This document shows positions 42,640 to 50,723 of a stretch of 64,000 nucleotides of DNA, piece after piece (position 1 is the first letter of the stretch; every line of letters begins with the position of its first letter). Origin of the DNA: Aldehydirespirator sp965116965 (lineage in GTDB: Bacteria; Actinomycetota; Acidimicrobiia; Acidimicrobiales; Aldehydirespiratoraceae); NCBI GenBank assembly GCA_965116965.1, contig OZ220743.1, positions 186,001 through 250,000 on the forward strand, in the 5' to 3' direction. A model generated the notes under the pieces. The model ran no database searches, was not told where the DNA came from, and worked only from the letters and a program-made list of their open reading frames with translations. Made by a program: the position numbers and the translations under genes.

Positions 42640-43554
42640 TCAGGCGAGGAGCCCGGCTCGCTCTCTGGGATGGACGGGGTGGTCGAACGGCCGCACGCCG
42701 AAACGACGGGCCAACTCGAGGTAGCCGCGGTAGAGCCCCGCCCCGGCCGCGGCCTCGTCGTAGCCGCCGGTGGCGTCGGCGTGAGCCGGCAGCCGGTACC
42801 AGGGCACCCCCGGATCGGCGTGGTGGACGTGATGAAGGTTGTTGTTGAGGTACAGCATGCTGAAGAACCGTCCCGACCGCACGACCGCTGAGCGGGTGGC
42901 CCCCTCCACCCAGCGGTGCTCGCAGTACGACCTCATCAGGGTCAGAGCGTTCCCCAAGTACGTGGCCCCCAGCAGGTACTGCCACCAGGGCGCCCCCATG
43001 ACCACCACCACGAAGACGCCCAACGCGGCCGCGGCCACCACATGCGCCGACCACCATCGGGCCAGTTCCCGGTCGCCCCGGCGGATCTCGCGGGCCTGGT
43101 GGACGAGCACCCCCACGATGTGGCGGGGCGGTCCCAGCACCAGGCGGCCGAGCAGGGTGTGGTGGGCGAGCACGAACGCCCTGCGGAGGCGACCCATCGA
43201 CCCCCACTGCCCGGCAGTCACGTAGAAGCTCTCGCTGTCGTCGGTCGGGTCGGTCAATTCACCGCAGTCGTGATGGTCCCAGTGGTAGCGCCGGTACACC
43301 AGGTAGGGCAGGTTCAGCGCCACCGGCAGCGAGCCCAGCAGGGCGTTGAGCCGCCGGCTGCGGAACGGGTGGCCGTGGATGGTCTCATGCTGGAGCGAGC
43401 CGTGCCAGCCCGCGATGAAGCCGAGCGCACCGACCGTCACCGGCCAGGGCGTCACGCCGTGGAGGGCCAGCACTGCCAGCCAGAGGCCGTGCACCGCCAC
43501 TGCGACCGCGACCGTGCGCCACTCCACGGTCGAATGGGTCGCGTCGGCGGCCAT
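42640..43554 (-). CDS. Fatty acid desaturase
   Basis: This is a membrane di-iron desaturase. I start it at the ATG preceded by GGAGG at 5 bp (MAADATHSTVEW), giving 304 residues. The three histidine boxes are complete: HETIHGH at 56-62, HWDHH at 91-95 and NNLHHVHH near 237-244. Four hydrophobic helices lie around them. It is divergent from the XRE regulator gene, and its 3' end faces the SulP gene. Regiospecificity cannot be inferred. Confidence 0.9.
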   Translation of the reverse strand: MAADATHSTVEWRTVAVAVAVHGLWLAVLALHGVTPWPVTVGALGFIAGWHGSLQHETIHGHPFRSRRLNALLGSLPVALNLPYLVYRRYHWDHHDCGELTDPTDDSESFYVTAGQWGSMGRLRRAFVLAHHTLLGRLVLGPPRHIVGVLVHQAREIRRGDRELARWWSAHVVAAAALGVFVVVVMGAPWWQYLLGATYLGNALTLMRSYCEHRWVEGATRSAVVRSGRFFSMLYLNNNLHHVHHADPGVPWYRLPAHADATGGYDEAAAGAGLYRGYLELARRFGVRPFDHPVHPRERAGLLA

Positions 43555-43681
43555 CGCACCTCCGATCTGGCGGTCGCACCCCAGGGACAAGCCCCCAAGT
43601 CCCTGCTTCCAAGGTAGAAGCGGTGAGCCTCCGGCGCGCGATAGGTAGCGCACAATCCGTAGCATTCTCGCACAAAGTGCA

Positions 43682-43693
43682 CGTTATATAACG
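43682..43693. promoter_or_regulatory. Perfect palindrome CGTTATATAACG (candidate operator)
   Basis: This 12-bp perfect palindrome lies in the AT-rich part of the desaturase-regulator intergenic region, 33 bp before the XRE start codon. It is a plausible site for the encoded regulator or a core-promoter element. Confidence 0.5.
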
Positions 43694-43708
43694 CTAACGC
43701 AACGAATG

Positions 43709-43725
43709 TTGTAGAGTCGCTACAC
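43709..43725. promoter_or_regulatory. Inverted repeat TGTAG-AGTCG-CTACA (candidate operator)
   Basis: Two 5-bp arms flank a 5-bp spacer immediately upstream of the XRE start codon. Its position is suited to repression of the regulator's own gene. Confidence 0.45.
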
Positions 43726-43726
43726 A

Positions 43727-44590
43727 ATGTCCACCCAAACCGCCGCTCAACCTGCTCTGGTCAACCGGTTCCGCGACCGGCTCGGCGAGCTGGTCGCCGA
43801 CACCGGGCTGTCACGAGCGGACTTCGCCACCGACGCGGGCATAGACCGTTCCACACTCTCGCAGCTGCTGTCGAGCCGCAACCGTCGCCTCCCCCGGGTG
43901 GAGACTTTGGCTGCCATCGCCGAGGCTTCGGGAGTGTCGGTGGACTGGCTGCTGGGCCTGTCCCACGGCGGTCCGGCCCGGGCCGACATCGTCCACGAGG
44001 AATTCGCGTTGAACCTCGACGAGTTGAGCCCGCTCGACGAGGCCTGGATCGAATGGCACGAACAGTCGGCCGGCTCGAAGGTCCGCACCCTGCCCGCCTC
44101 ACTGCCCGACCTGCTCAAGACGGAGGCCGTGATCCGCCATGAGGTCCAGCGCTACACCACGATCAGGCCCGAGCAGCGGATCGAGACGTCCACCGCTCCG
44201 CTCGAGCTCGCCCGGGCGCCGGGGAGCGATCTGGAATGCTGCAACTCCATCCAGGCCATCGAGGGCTTCGCCCGGGGATGGGACGTCTGGGGGTCGCTCG
44301 AGCACCAGCACCGGGTGGCCCAGCTCGACCAGATGATCGAACTGTGCGAGGAGCTGTACCCGACATTCCGGTGGTTCCTCTACGACGGCCGTCAGCGGTA
44401 CTCCGCCGCGGTCACCGTCTTCGGCCTGGACCGGGCCGTGCTGTACCTGGGCCAGATGTATCTCGTGCTCAACAACCGCAACCATGTCATGACGTTCGTC
44501 AAGCACTTCGACGACTTGATCCGCGCGTCGGTGGTGCAGCCGCCGGGCGTCCCCAACCTGCTGCGCAAGCTCCGATCCGAGATCACCTGA
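43727..44590 (+). CDS. XRE-type helix-turn-helix regulator with C-terminal ligand-like domain
   Basis: Residues 13-75 form an XRE/Cro-type DNA-binding domain (RFRDRLGELVADTGLSRADF, DAGIDRSTLSQLLSSRNRRL, PRVETLAAIAEASGVSVDWL). The remaining 210 residues form a domain I cannot name (YTTIRPEQRIETSTAPLELA, FRWFLYDGRQRYSAAVTVFG), which could sense a ligand. The gene is divergent from the desaturase, with two dyads in the shared 172-bp region, so it may control both genes. Confidence 0.8.
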   Translation: MSTQTAAQPALVNRFRDRLGELVADTGLSRADFATDAGIDRSTLSQLLSSRNRRLPRVETLAAIAEASGVSVDWLLGLSHGGPARADIVHEEFALNLDELSPLDEAWIEWHEQSAGSKVRTLPASLPDLLKTEAVIRHEVQRYTTIRPEQRIETSTAPLELARAPGSDLECCNSIQAIEGFARGWDVWGSLEHQHRVAQLDQMIELCEELYPTFRWFLYDGRQRYSAAVTVFGLDRAVLYLGQMYLVLNNRNHVMTFVKHFDDLIRASVVQPPGVPNLLRKLRSEIT

Positions 44591-44653
44591 CCAGAGGCCG
44601 AGCGGGTAGGCGCGAATTGGTGACGGCTTCGGCGAAGCGCCCGGCGAGGGCGT

Positions 44654-44692
44654 GGCCCGAGCGGCCCGTGAGCGCAGCGAACAAGAGCGGGG
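44654..44692 (+). repeat. Interspersed repeat family A, copy upstream of a crotonase gene
   Basis: It is nearly identical to the bioD copy (AGCGCAGCGAACAAGAGCGG in the second half). It is between the XRE regulator and the crotonase gene. An open frame runs through it into the crotonase, but the likely start is downstream. Confidence 0.85.
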
Positions 44693-44751
44693 AACAGGTG
44701 CTGCATGGCGAGGAGGCATCCCCTCCCACGGGTGCTCCGACACCGCACGGG

Positions 44752-44757
44752 TAGGAT
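44752..44757 (+). promoter_or_regulatory. Leaderless -10 box (TAGGAT)
   Basis: TAGGAT ends 8 nt before the GTG start of the crotonase gene. Confidence 0.5.
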
Positions 44758-44765
44758 TCGCCGTC

Positions 44766-45614
44766 GTGACCGCCTCTGATCGCACCGTGTCGTTCGAGCC
44801 GGAGCGGTTCGAGACGATCCAGGTCGACGTCTCCGATCACGTGTGCCGCGTCACCCTCGACCGGCCCGAAGTGCTGAACGCCTTCGACGATCGGATGCTC
44901 CAGGAGATCCGGTCGACCTGGCGGAGGTTGCGCACGATGGACGAAGTGCGGGTGGTGGTGGTGACCGGTGCCGGCGAGAAGGCGTTCTGCGCGGGTGTGG
45001 ACCGCTCTGACGGATTCGTGGCCCTCGAGGGCACGGGCGGCAGGCTCTACGGCACCTCGAACAACTACATGTACGACGACCCCGGCGACGAAATAGGCCC
45101 CAAGGCGTGCGACCTGTGGAAGCCGGTGATCACTGCGGTCAACGGCATCTGCTGCGCCGGCGCCTTCTACCTGGTGGCCGAATCCGACATCATCATCGCC
45201 GCGGAGAGCGCCACCTTCTTCGACCCCCACGTGACATACGGGATGGCCGCGGTGTACGAGCCGATGAAGCTGGTGCCGCGGATGCCGCTGGGCGAGGTCC
45301 TGCGGCTCGCTCTGGTCGGAAACCACGAACGCCTGACCGCGCAGACCGCGCAACGGATCGGGCTGGTGTCGGAGGTGGTGCCCATCGCCGAGCTGCGGGA
45401 CGCCGCCGACCGGCTGGCGAAGATCATCGCCTCACAGCCGCCCGACGCCGTGCAGGGCACCCTCCGGGCCATCTGGGCCGCCAGCGACATGGGCCGTCTC
45501 GATGCGCTGGCGATGGCCCCGTCGATCCTCACCGCCGGAACCAGCGTCGACGCGCTGGCCGAGGGGCAGGCCGCCTTCTCGGAGGGCAAGCGAATCGAGC
45601 CCCGCCTGCGCTGA
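44766..45614 (+). CDS. Enoyl-CoA hydratase/isomerase family protein (crotonase)
   Basis: This is a 282-residue crotonase-fold protein starting at a GTG 8 nt after a TAGGAT box. VCRVTLDRPEVLNAFDDRML and VVVVTGAGEKAFCAGVDRSD form the CoA site and first oxyanion element; VITAVNGICCAGAFYLVAES forms the second. The usual glutamates of hydratases are not obvious in ATFFDPHVTYGMAAVYEPM. It may have an isomerase or ligase-associated role. No pathway neighbours are next to it. Confidence 0.85.
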   Translation: MTASDRTVSFEPERFETIQVDVSDHVCRVTLDRPEVLNAFDDRMLQEIRSTWRRLRTMDEVRVVVVTGAGEKAFCAGVDRSDGFVALEGTGGRLYGTSNNYMYDDPGDEIGPKACDLWKPVITAVNGICCAGAFYLVAESDIIIAAESATFFDPHVTYGMAAVYEPMKLVPRMPLGEVLRLALVGNHERLTAQTAQRIGLVSEVVPIAELRDAADRLAKIIASQPPDAVQGTLRAIWAASDMGRLDALAMAPSILTAGTSVDALAEGQAAFSEGKRIEPRLR

Positions 45615-45637
45615 GGCCGAGCTTGCGAGGCCCCTGG

Positions 45638-45710
45638 GCCCGAGCGGCCCCGCGAGCGCAGCGAAGGTGAGCGGACAGCCGGCCCGCGAGCGCGGCGAAG
45701 GTGAGCGGGA
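45638..45710 (+). repeat. Interspersed repeat family A, diverged double copy
   Basis: One copy (GGCCCGAGCGGCCCCGCGAG onward, 45638-45674) is followed by a shortened one (45680-45710). Both carry GAAGGTGAGCGG in place of GAACAAGAGCGG. They lie just after the crotonase stop. Confidence 0.7.
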
Positions 45711-45793
45711 GACACAGCCTCGACTTATTCCGTTGAATGCGCCACTGCTAGGTTGAGCCCGGCCGCTGATGCCCCGCTGATGGGAGCGCACCC

Positions 45794-46291
45794 ATGACCG
45801 AGCCCTACCCGAACACCCTCGTCTTCGTCGACTTGCCCACCGACGAACCCGACAGGGCCGAGCAGTTCTACCACGAGGTTTTCGGCTGGAAGATCAACCC
45901 GCGCCCGGCCGGGTCGTTCTACCAGGTGGTGCCCGGGCAGAACTTCAAGCTCCCCGACGGCACGCAGGGCCCCACCGGCAACCTGCACCTGGGCATCACC
46001 AACGTCGCCAACCGCCGTCCCCACCCCACCGACGAAGGTCTCGAGCCCCGGCACCTCTGCCGCGACGGGCACTCCACACGCCTCTGGATCCTCGTATCGC
46101 CCGACGACGACATGGACGCCATCTCCGACCGGGCCATGGCCCGCGGCGCCACCGACCTGTGGCGCCACCACTACTTCGGCGAGTTCAACGGCTACAACAA
46201 CGCCTTCATGGATCCCTGGGGCAACACCCTCGTGCTGTGGACCTACGGCGGCGACGAGCCCGACGTCGGTGACGGATGGACCAAGGAGTAA
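45794..46291 (+). CDS. VOC-family (glyoxalase/dioxygenase fold) protein 1
   Basis: This is a vicinal-oxygen-chelate fold protein of 165 residues with paired beta-alpha-beta units: FVDLPTDEPDRAEQFYHEVF followed by GWKI, and later AFMDPWGNTLVLWTYGG. GGGAG is 8 bp before the ATG. Metal ligands are not all obvious. It is 6 bp upstream of a second VOC gene. Function is not predictable beyond the fold. Confidence 0.8.
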   Translation: MTEPYPNTLVFVDLPTDEPDRAEQFYHEVFGWKINPRPAGSFYQVVPGQNFKLPDGTQGPTGNLHLGITNVANRRPHPTDEGLEPRHLCRDGHSTRLWILVSPDDDMDAISDRAMARGATDLWRHHYFGEFNGYNNAFMDPWGNTLVLWTYGGDEPDVGDGWTKE

Positions 46292-46297
46292 CCGGAC

Positions 46298-46768
46298 ATG
46301 GCCGACACATACACAGTCCATCCGCCCCAGGCCCGCTGGACCCACGTTGCGCTGCGGGTGCGAGACATCGATGCCAGCATCGACTGGTACACCGCCCACA
46401 CGCCGCTGAAGCTGCTGGACAGGCGCGAGGACGCCGACGGCCACGGCGCCTGGCTGGGACACGACGACTCCCCCGACAAGCCCTTCATCTTGGTGCTGGC
46501 CCAGTTCTTCCCCGGGTCCGACCCGTTCAAGGACGCCCCCATCGCCACGCTGGCGCCGTTCGCCCACCTCGGCGTGGAGGTGACCAGCCGGGAGGAGCTC
46601 GACGCCGCCGCTGAGCAAGCCAGAGCCGAGGGCTGCCTGGCCATGCCTCCCACCGACATGCCCCCACCCATCGGCTACATCTGCATGATCAGCGATCCCG
46701 ACGGCAACATGATCGAACTCAGCTACGACCAGGGCGTCTACGCGCACGCCCAGAAGGTGATGCGCTGA
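46298..46768 (+). CDS. VOC-family protein 2
   Basis: A 156-residue VOC protein: WTHVALRVRDIDASIDWYTA, then FAHLGVEVTSREELDAAAEQ and a C-terminal CMISDPDGNMIELSYDQGVY. His in WTHVAL, His in AHLGVE and Glu in MIELSY are at positions used as metal ligands in active glyoxalase-fold enzymes. Its stop overlaps the probable CTG start of the following gene. Confidence 0.85.
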   Translation: MADTYTVHPPQARWTHVALRVRDIDASIDWYTAHTPLKLLDRREDADGHGAWLGHDDSPDKPFILVLAQFFPGSDPFKDAPIATLAPFAHLGVEVTSREELDAAAEQARAEGCLAMPPTDMPPPIGYICMISDPDGNMIELSYDQGVYAHAQKVMR

Positions 46769-47172
46769 GCACCGACCCGGGGAGCGACGCGGCCGAAGCC
46801 ACCCGGAACGTCGCGGCGTCGTACCTGGCCTCGTTCGCCACCGGCGACCCGGCCGCGGTGGCCGCCCACGTGAGCGACGACTTCTCCAACCAGCACACCA
46901 GCGCGCTGGGATCGCCCAGCCAAGGCAAGGCGGCCTACCTCGAACGCCTGGCCGAGTTCCTGACCACGTTCTCCGGGCTCACCTATGAGGTCTCCGACAT
47001 CCTCGTCGACGGAGACCGGGCCGCAGCCGCCTACGTGATGCGGGCCCGGGTGGACGGGACGCCCATAGAGATACAGGGCGTGATGCGCCTGACTGTCCGG
47101 GGCGGGCTGATCGAACGGCGGCTCGACTACTTCGACAGCCTGACCTTCCTGCGCCAGACCGGCCAGGCCTAG
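46765..47172 (+). CDS. SnoaL/NTF2-like protein, probable CTG start
   Basis: This is a small cone-fold protein of the SnoaL/NTF2 type. The recognisable family start AEATRNVAASYLASFATGDP lies upstream of the first GTG (46858), so the real gene must begin earlier. The only candidate in frame there is a CTG at 46765 that overlaps the previous stop as CTGA, matching the ATGA and GTGA overlaps used throughout the window. That gives 135 residues, the usual length. Known members are polyketide cyclases, isomerases or binding proteins; no activity is assigned. Confidence 0.6.
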   Translation: MSTDPGSDAAEATRNVAASYLASFATGDPAAVAAHVSDDFSNQHTSALGSPSQGKAAYLERLAEFLTTFSGLTYEVSDILVDGDRAAAAYVMRARVDGTPIEIQGVMRLTVRGGLIERRLDYFDSLTFLRQTGQA

Positions 47173-47205
47173 CCAGGCAACCCAATCGAACCAGCCACTC
47201 GTATC

Positions 47206-47246
47206 TCCCGCTCCTGTTCGCTCCGCTCACGGGCCGCTCGGGCCCA
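47206..47246 (-). repeat. Interspersed repeat family A, inverted copy
   Basis: Read on the minus strand this is GGCCCGAGCGGCCCGTGAGC followed by GGAGCGAACAGGAGCGGGAG. It ends right at the promoter of the M1 peptidase gene. Confidence 0.85.
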
Positions 47247-47252
47247 TAGGCT
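47247..47252 (+). promoter_or_regulatory. Leaderless -10 box (TAGGCT)
   Basis: TAGGCT ends 7 nt before the GTG start of the M1 peptidase gene and touches the edge of a family A repeat. Confidence 0.45.
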
Positions 47253-47259
47253 GCGCACA

Positions 47260-48876
47260 GTGCTCCCCCGAATGAGGTCGATCATCATGGTTGCCTCGCT
47301 GCTTGCAACCGCCTGCGGCGGCACGGCCGGCGACGAGGCCGCCGACACCGTCCCGCCGACCTCGCTGGCAACCACGACAACCGCCCCGACCACGTCCATG
47401 TCCACCACGACCGCCCCGACCACAACCACGACGACAACCACGACCGCCCCGACCACGTCCATGTCCACCACGACCGCCCCGACCACAACAACATCGACAA
47501 CCACGACCGCCCCGACCACAACAACATCGACAACCACGACCGCCCCGACCACAACCACGACGACGGTGCCGCCAACCGAGGCCGAGGGGCTGGGCGACAG
47601 CTTCTACCCGTTCCTGGGCAACGGCGGATACGACGCCCTCCACTACGAGATCGACCTCGACGTCGACCCGGCGGCCAACACCATCTCGGCGCTGGCGTCG
47701 ATCACCGCTCAGGCCACCGAGGACCTCGAGACGTTCAATCTGGACCTGCTGGGTCTTGAGGTCCACTCCGTGGCCGTCGACGGCGCCCAGACCGAGTTCT
47801 GGAGATCGGGCCACGAACTGACCGTCCGGCCCGGCAGCCCGCTGGCGGCCGGCTCGCAGTTCGAAGCAGCCGTCTCCTACTCGGGCTCGCCCGAGGCGCT
47901 CGACGACCCCGGCGTGCCGTTCACCAAGATGGGCTGGCTCCACCGGGACGGGGTGATCTACACGCTGGGCGAGCCGTCGGGGTCGATGACGTGGTTCCCG
48001 TCCAACAACCACCCCACCGACAAGGCCACCTACGAGATCCGGATCACAGTGCCGGAGGGTGTGACAGCCGCCTCGAACGGTCTCCTGGTCGATGAGACCA
48101 CCACCGACGGGCGGACCGCCTACACGTGGCGAATGGACGACCCCATGGCCACCTACCTGGCCGCCGTCTACATCGGCGACTTCGAGCGCATCGACCACGG
48201 TCCGCTCTACAACGGCGGCCCGATCATCCGCGACTACGTCCCCGGCGGCGCCTCGCCCGATGTTGCGCAGGCGCTGTCGGTCACGCCGGACGTGATCGCC
48301 TTCCTGGAGGAGCGTCTCGGCCCCTACCCATTCGACGCCTACGGCACCATCGTCATGCCGTTCCAGCTCGGGCTGGCGCTCGAGAACCAGACGCTCTCCA
48401 TCCACGGATCGGCCCTCATAGGTCCCGACATCATCGCCCACGAGGCCGCCCACCAGTGGCTGGGCAACTCTGTCTCGCCCGACGACTGGACCGAGATCTG
48501 GTTGAACGAGGGCTTCGCCACCTACCTGCACCTCATGTTCGAGGCCGAGCACGTCGGAGCGGACTTCAACGGCACGATGAACCAGGTTCACGCGTGGCTG
48601 TCCAGCGAGGGCATCGGGCCACCGAAGGGCATCGAGATCCAGGACCTGTTCGGCCCGACCGTCTACTACCGGGGCGCCGCAACGCTGCACGCCCTGCGCC
48701 TGCAGACCGACGACGACACCTTCTACAAGATCCTGAGAACCCACTACGACCGGTCGGCCGGCGGCACCACCAACACCGACGAGTTCCTGGGGATCGTCGA
48801 TGAGTTCGCCGGGCCGGACGCGGTGGACCTGGTCGAGTCGTGGCTGTACGACGAAGCGCTGCCGGCCTTTCCGTGA
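47260..48876 (+). CDS. M1-family metallopeptidase lipoprotein
   Basis: This is a surface-anchored zinc aminopeptidase-like enzyme. The signal ends in the lipobox VASLLATAC (Cys19). Residues 22-105 are a Thr/Pro/Ala/Ser linker of near-repeats, probably spanning the wall. The M1 fold follows: beta domain (HYEIDLDVDPAANTISALAS), the substrate-site segment LALENQTLS in place of GAMEN, and the zinc motif HEAAHQWLGN (His394, His398) with Glu417 in LNEGFATY, 18 residues later. Only the N-terminal and catalytic domains are present; the C-terminal part ends soon after LRTHYDRSAGGTTNTDEFLG. At 538 residues it is shorter than classical PepN. Confidence 0.9.
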   Translation: MLPRMRSIIMVASLLATACGGTAGDEAADTVPPTSLATTTTAPTTSMSTTTAPTTTTTTTTTAPTTSMSTTTAPTTTTSTTTTAPTTTTSTTTTAPTTTTTTVPPTEAEGLGDSFYPFLGNGGYDALHYEIDLDVDPAANTISALASITAQATEDLETFNLDLLGLEVHSVAVDGAQTEFWRSGHELTVRPGSPLAAGSQFEAAVSYSGSPEALDDPGVPFTKMGWLHRDGVIYTLGEPSGSMTWFPSNNHPTDKATYEIRITVPEGVTAASNGLLVDETTTDGRTAYTWRMDDPMATYLAAVYIGDFERIDHGPLYNGGPIIRDYVPGGASPDVAQALSVTPDVIAFLEERLGPYPFDAYGTIVMPFQLGLALENQTLSIHGSALIGPDIIAHEAAHQWLGNSVSPDDWTEIWLNEGFATYLHLMFEAEHVGADFNGTMNQVHAWLSSEGIGPPKGIEIQDLFGPTVYYRGAATLHALRLQTDDDTFYKILRTHYDRSAGGTTNTDEFLGIVDEFAGPDAVDLVESWLYDEALPAFP

Positions 48877-48882
48877 AGCCGC

Positions 48883-49024
48883 CTAGTGTCCTGAGTCGCA
48901 AGTTCAAGCGGCTTGTTCAGACCTCCGTGAAATCTCGGGTTGGTTCTGTGCGCTCAGTCCACACAAACCGCCCAAGAAAACTGGCGGCGACGTCTGCAAC
49001 GGATTCCTGACTCAGGACAACTAG
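48883..49024. mobile_element. MITE-like element with terminal inverted repeats
   Basis: The ends are CTAGTGTCCTGAGTC (48883-48897) and the complement of CTAGTTGTCCTGAGTC (49009-49024). No gene fits in the 142 bp. The CTAG at both edges could be the target duplication. It sits between the M1 peptidase and the methyltransferase gene. Confidence 0.55.
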
Positions 49025-49066
49025 TGGCAGAGCGGGCAGTGAGGACGTGGCGGGCGTAGTGCACCA

Positions 49067-49870
49067 GTGAGCGAGCGCTACACCCACGGTTACCACGAGG
49101 TCATCCTCGAGTTCTACCGGCGGCGAACCGCCGACGTATGCGCAGCCTTCCTGCTGTCGCGCCTTCAGCCCGACGCCGCCGTGCTGGACATGGGATGCGG
49201 CCCCGGCACCATCACCGTCGGGCTGGCCCGCCGGGCGGGGACGGTCGTCGGCGTGGACACCTCAGCCGAAGTGCTCGAGTCGGCCCAGCGCCTGGCCCGC
49301 GAGGAGGGTGTCGACAACGTCGACTTCGAGATGGGCTCGGTCTACGAGTTGCCGTTCGGTGACGCGAGCTTCGACGTGGTGTACGCCCACCAGCTGCTGC
49401 AGCACCTGTCCGACCCGGTCCGGGCGCTGCGCGAGGCCCGGCGGGTGCTGCGCCCCGGTGGGCTGGTGGCGGTGCGCGACTCCGACTACCAGACCATGGT
49501 CCACGCTCCGGTCGAGCCGGCCCTCGAGCATTGGCTCCGCCTGTACCTCGAGGTGGCCGAGGCCAGCGGCGGCGAGCCCCGCGCCGGGCGCTTCCTTTGT
49601 GGTTGGGTGAGAGCGGCCGGTTTCGTGGACCCGGTGGTCACGACCAGCACCACCACCCACGCCGACGCGGCCGGCCGCGAGGTCTGGGGAAGCATGTGGG
49701 CCGTGCGGGTGACCGACAGCGACTTCGCCGACCACGCCGCAAAGGGCGGGTTCGCGATGCGGAGCGACCTGGTGGCGATCTCGGCCGCCTTCCGCCGCTG
49801 GGCCGACCACCCCAGCGGCTTCTGGGCCTGGCTCAACGGTGAGGTGGTGGCGGCGAAGCCGGGCGACTAG
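49067..49870 (+). CDS. Class I SAM-dependent methyltransferase
   Basis: This is a 267-residue methyltransferase of the UbiE/methyltransf_11 type. The SAM-binding motif I is VLDMGCGPGTITVGLARRAG, with acidic VVGVDTSAEVLESAQRLARE (motif II), FGDASFDVVYAHQLLQHLSD (motif III/post) and ARRVLRPGGLVAVRDSDY. The GTG start overlaps no other gene. The substrate is unknown. Confidence 0.88.
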   Translation: MSERYTHGYHEVILEFYRRRTADVCAAFLLSRLQPDAAVLDMGCGPGTITVGLARRAGTVVGVDTSAEVLESAQRLAREEGVDNVDFEMGSVYELPFGDASFDVVYAHQLLQHLSDPVRALREARRVLRPGGLVAVRDSDYQTMVHAPVEPALEHWLRLYLEVAEASGGEPRAGRFLCGWVRAAGFVDPVVTTSTTTHADAAGREVWGSMWAVRVTDSDFADHAAKGGFAMRSDLVAISAAFRRWADHPSGFWAWLNGEVVAAKPGD

Positions 49871-49944
49871 GCGCCGCCGCTAGCGGCAGTCGTCTATCAC
49901 CGACAATAATCAGCGGCCGCAGGGACGACCCACCGGGAGCAGCA

Positions 49945-50655
49945 GTGAATTCGACTGACACGGACGGCCGGGTAGTGATGGTGTCGGGGGCGAACCGGGG
50001 CATCGGGGCGGCCATCGCCGAGCGGCTGGCGGCCGACGACCACCGGCTCAGCCTCGGGGCCCGGCGGCTCGACGCGCTGGCCGCCGGCGCACCCGGCGTA
50101 GATCCCGACCGGATCCTGCTCAGCTACCACGAGGCCACCGACCCGGATTCGGCCCGCAACTGGGTGGCGGCGACCGTCGACCGGTTCGGCGGGATCGACG
50201 TGCTGGTCAACAGCGCCGGCATCGTCGACCGCACCGGGCTGGAGAGCATGGACGAGGCCGTGCTCGACGAGATGTGGGCCGTGAACGTCAAGGGGCCACT
50301 GCGGCTGACCCGCCTGGCGCTGCCGTACCTCCGCCTGTCGGGGTCGGGGCGGGTGATCAACCTGGCCTCCATGTCGGCCAAGCGGGTCAAGGGCGATGCG
50401 CTGCCCGGCTACTCCATGACCAAGTACGCGCTGCTGGCCCTGTCCCACGCCGTTCGCCAGGTCGGCTGGGAAGACGGCGTCCGGGTGACCGCTCTGTGCC
50501 CCGGCCCGGTGGCCACCGACATGATGGACCCCGACGACGAGACCATCACCCAACCCGAGGACTTGGCCGACCTGGTGGCCACCGTCATCGAGCTGCCCAA
50601 CACCGCCTCGGTGTCGGAACTGCTGGTCAACTGCCGGCTGGACGCCTGGGCCTAG
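49945..50655 (+). CDS. Short-chain dehydrogenase/reductase
   Basis: This is a 236-residue NAD(P)-dependent SDR. The cofactor motif is SGANRGIGAAIAERL, with VNSAGIVD (NNAG-like), the catalytic Ser in NLASMSAK and the Tyr-x3-Lys in GYSMTKYALL. The GTG is preceded by GGGAG. The substrate is unknown. The gene is the last ordinary one before the mobile region. Confidence 0.9.
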   Translation: MNSTDTDGRVVMVSGANRGIGAAIAERLAADDHRLSLGARRLDALAAGAPGVDPDRILLSYHEATDPDSARNWVAATVDRFGGIDVLVNSAGIVDRTGLESMDEAVLDEMWAVNVKGPLRLTRLALPYLRLSGSGRVINLASMSAKRVKGDALPGYSMTKYALLALSHAVRQVGWEDGVRVTALCPGPVATDMMDPDDETITQPEDLADLVATVIELPNTASVSELLVNCRLDAWA

Positions 50656-50666
50656 GCCAAGACAAC

Positions 50667-50715
50667 CCGGCTCACAACCCGAAGGTCGTAGGTTCAATTC
50701 CTACCCCCGCCACCA
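50667..50715 (+). other. 3' half of a tRNA gene, resembling tRNA-Val(CAC)
   Basis: The segment holds an anticodon-loop-like CTCACAA, a variable loop, a T-arm (GTAGG TTCAATT CCTAC), a 3' acceptor strand CCCCGCC and encoded CCA. The 5' acceptor strand (GGCGGGG) and D-arm are not found upstream, and the anticodon stem does not pair well, so this is a remnant, not a working tRNA. Such 3' ends are typical att sites left by integrated islands. It sits 9 bp before an ISL3 copy. Confidence 0.75.
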
Positions 50716-50723
50716 ACAAACGC

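Noticed and set aside
44652..44765. N-terminal extension of the crotonase through repeat A
   Set aside because: The extension is repeat sequence plus low-complexity residues, and a TAGGAT box 8 nt before the downstream GTG gives a normal crotonase start.
47377..47576. Thr/Pro repeat in the M1 peptidase as an independent repeat element
   Set aside because: It is a coding low-complexity linker; repeats are imperfect and typical of surface lipoproteins.
50640..50715. A complete tRNA gene
   Set aside because: No D-arm or 5' acceptor strand pairs with CCCCGCC, and the preceding bases belong to the SDR gene.
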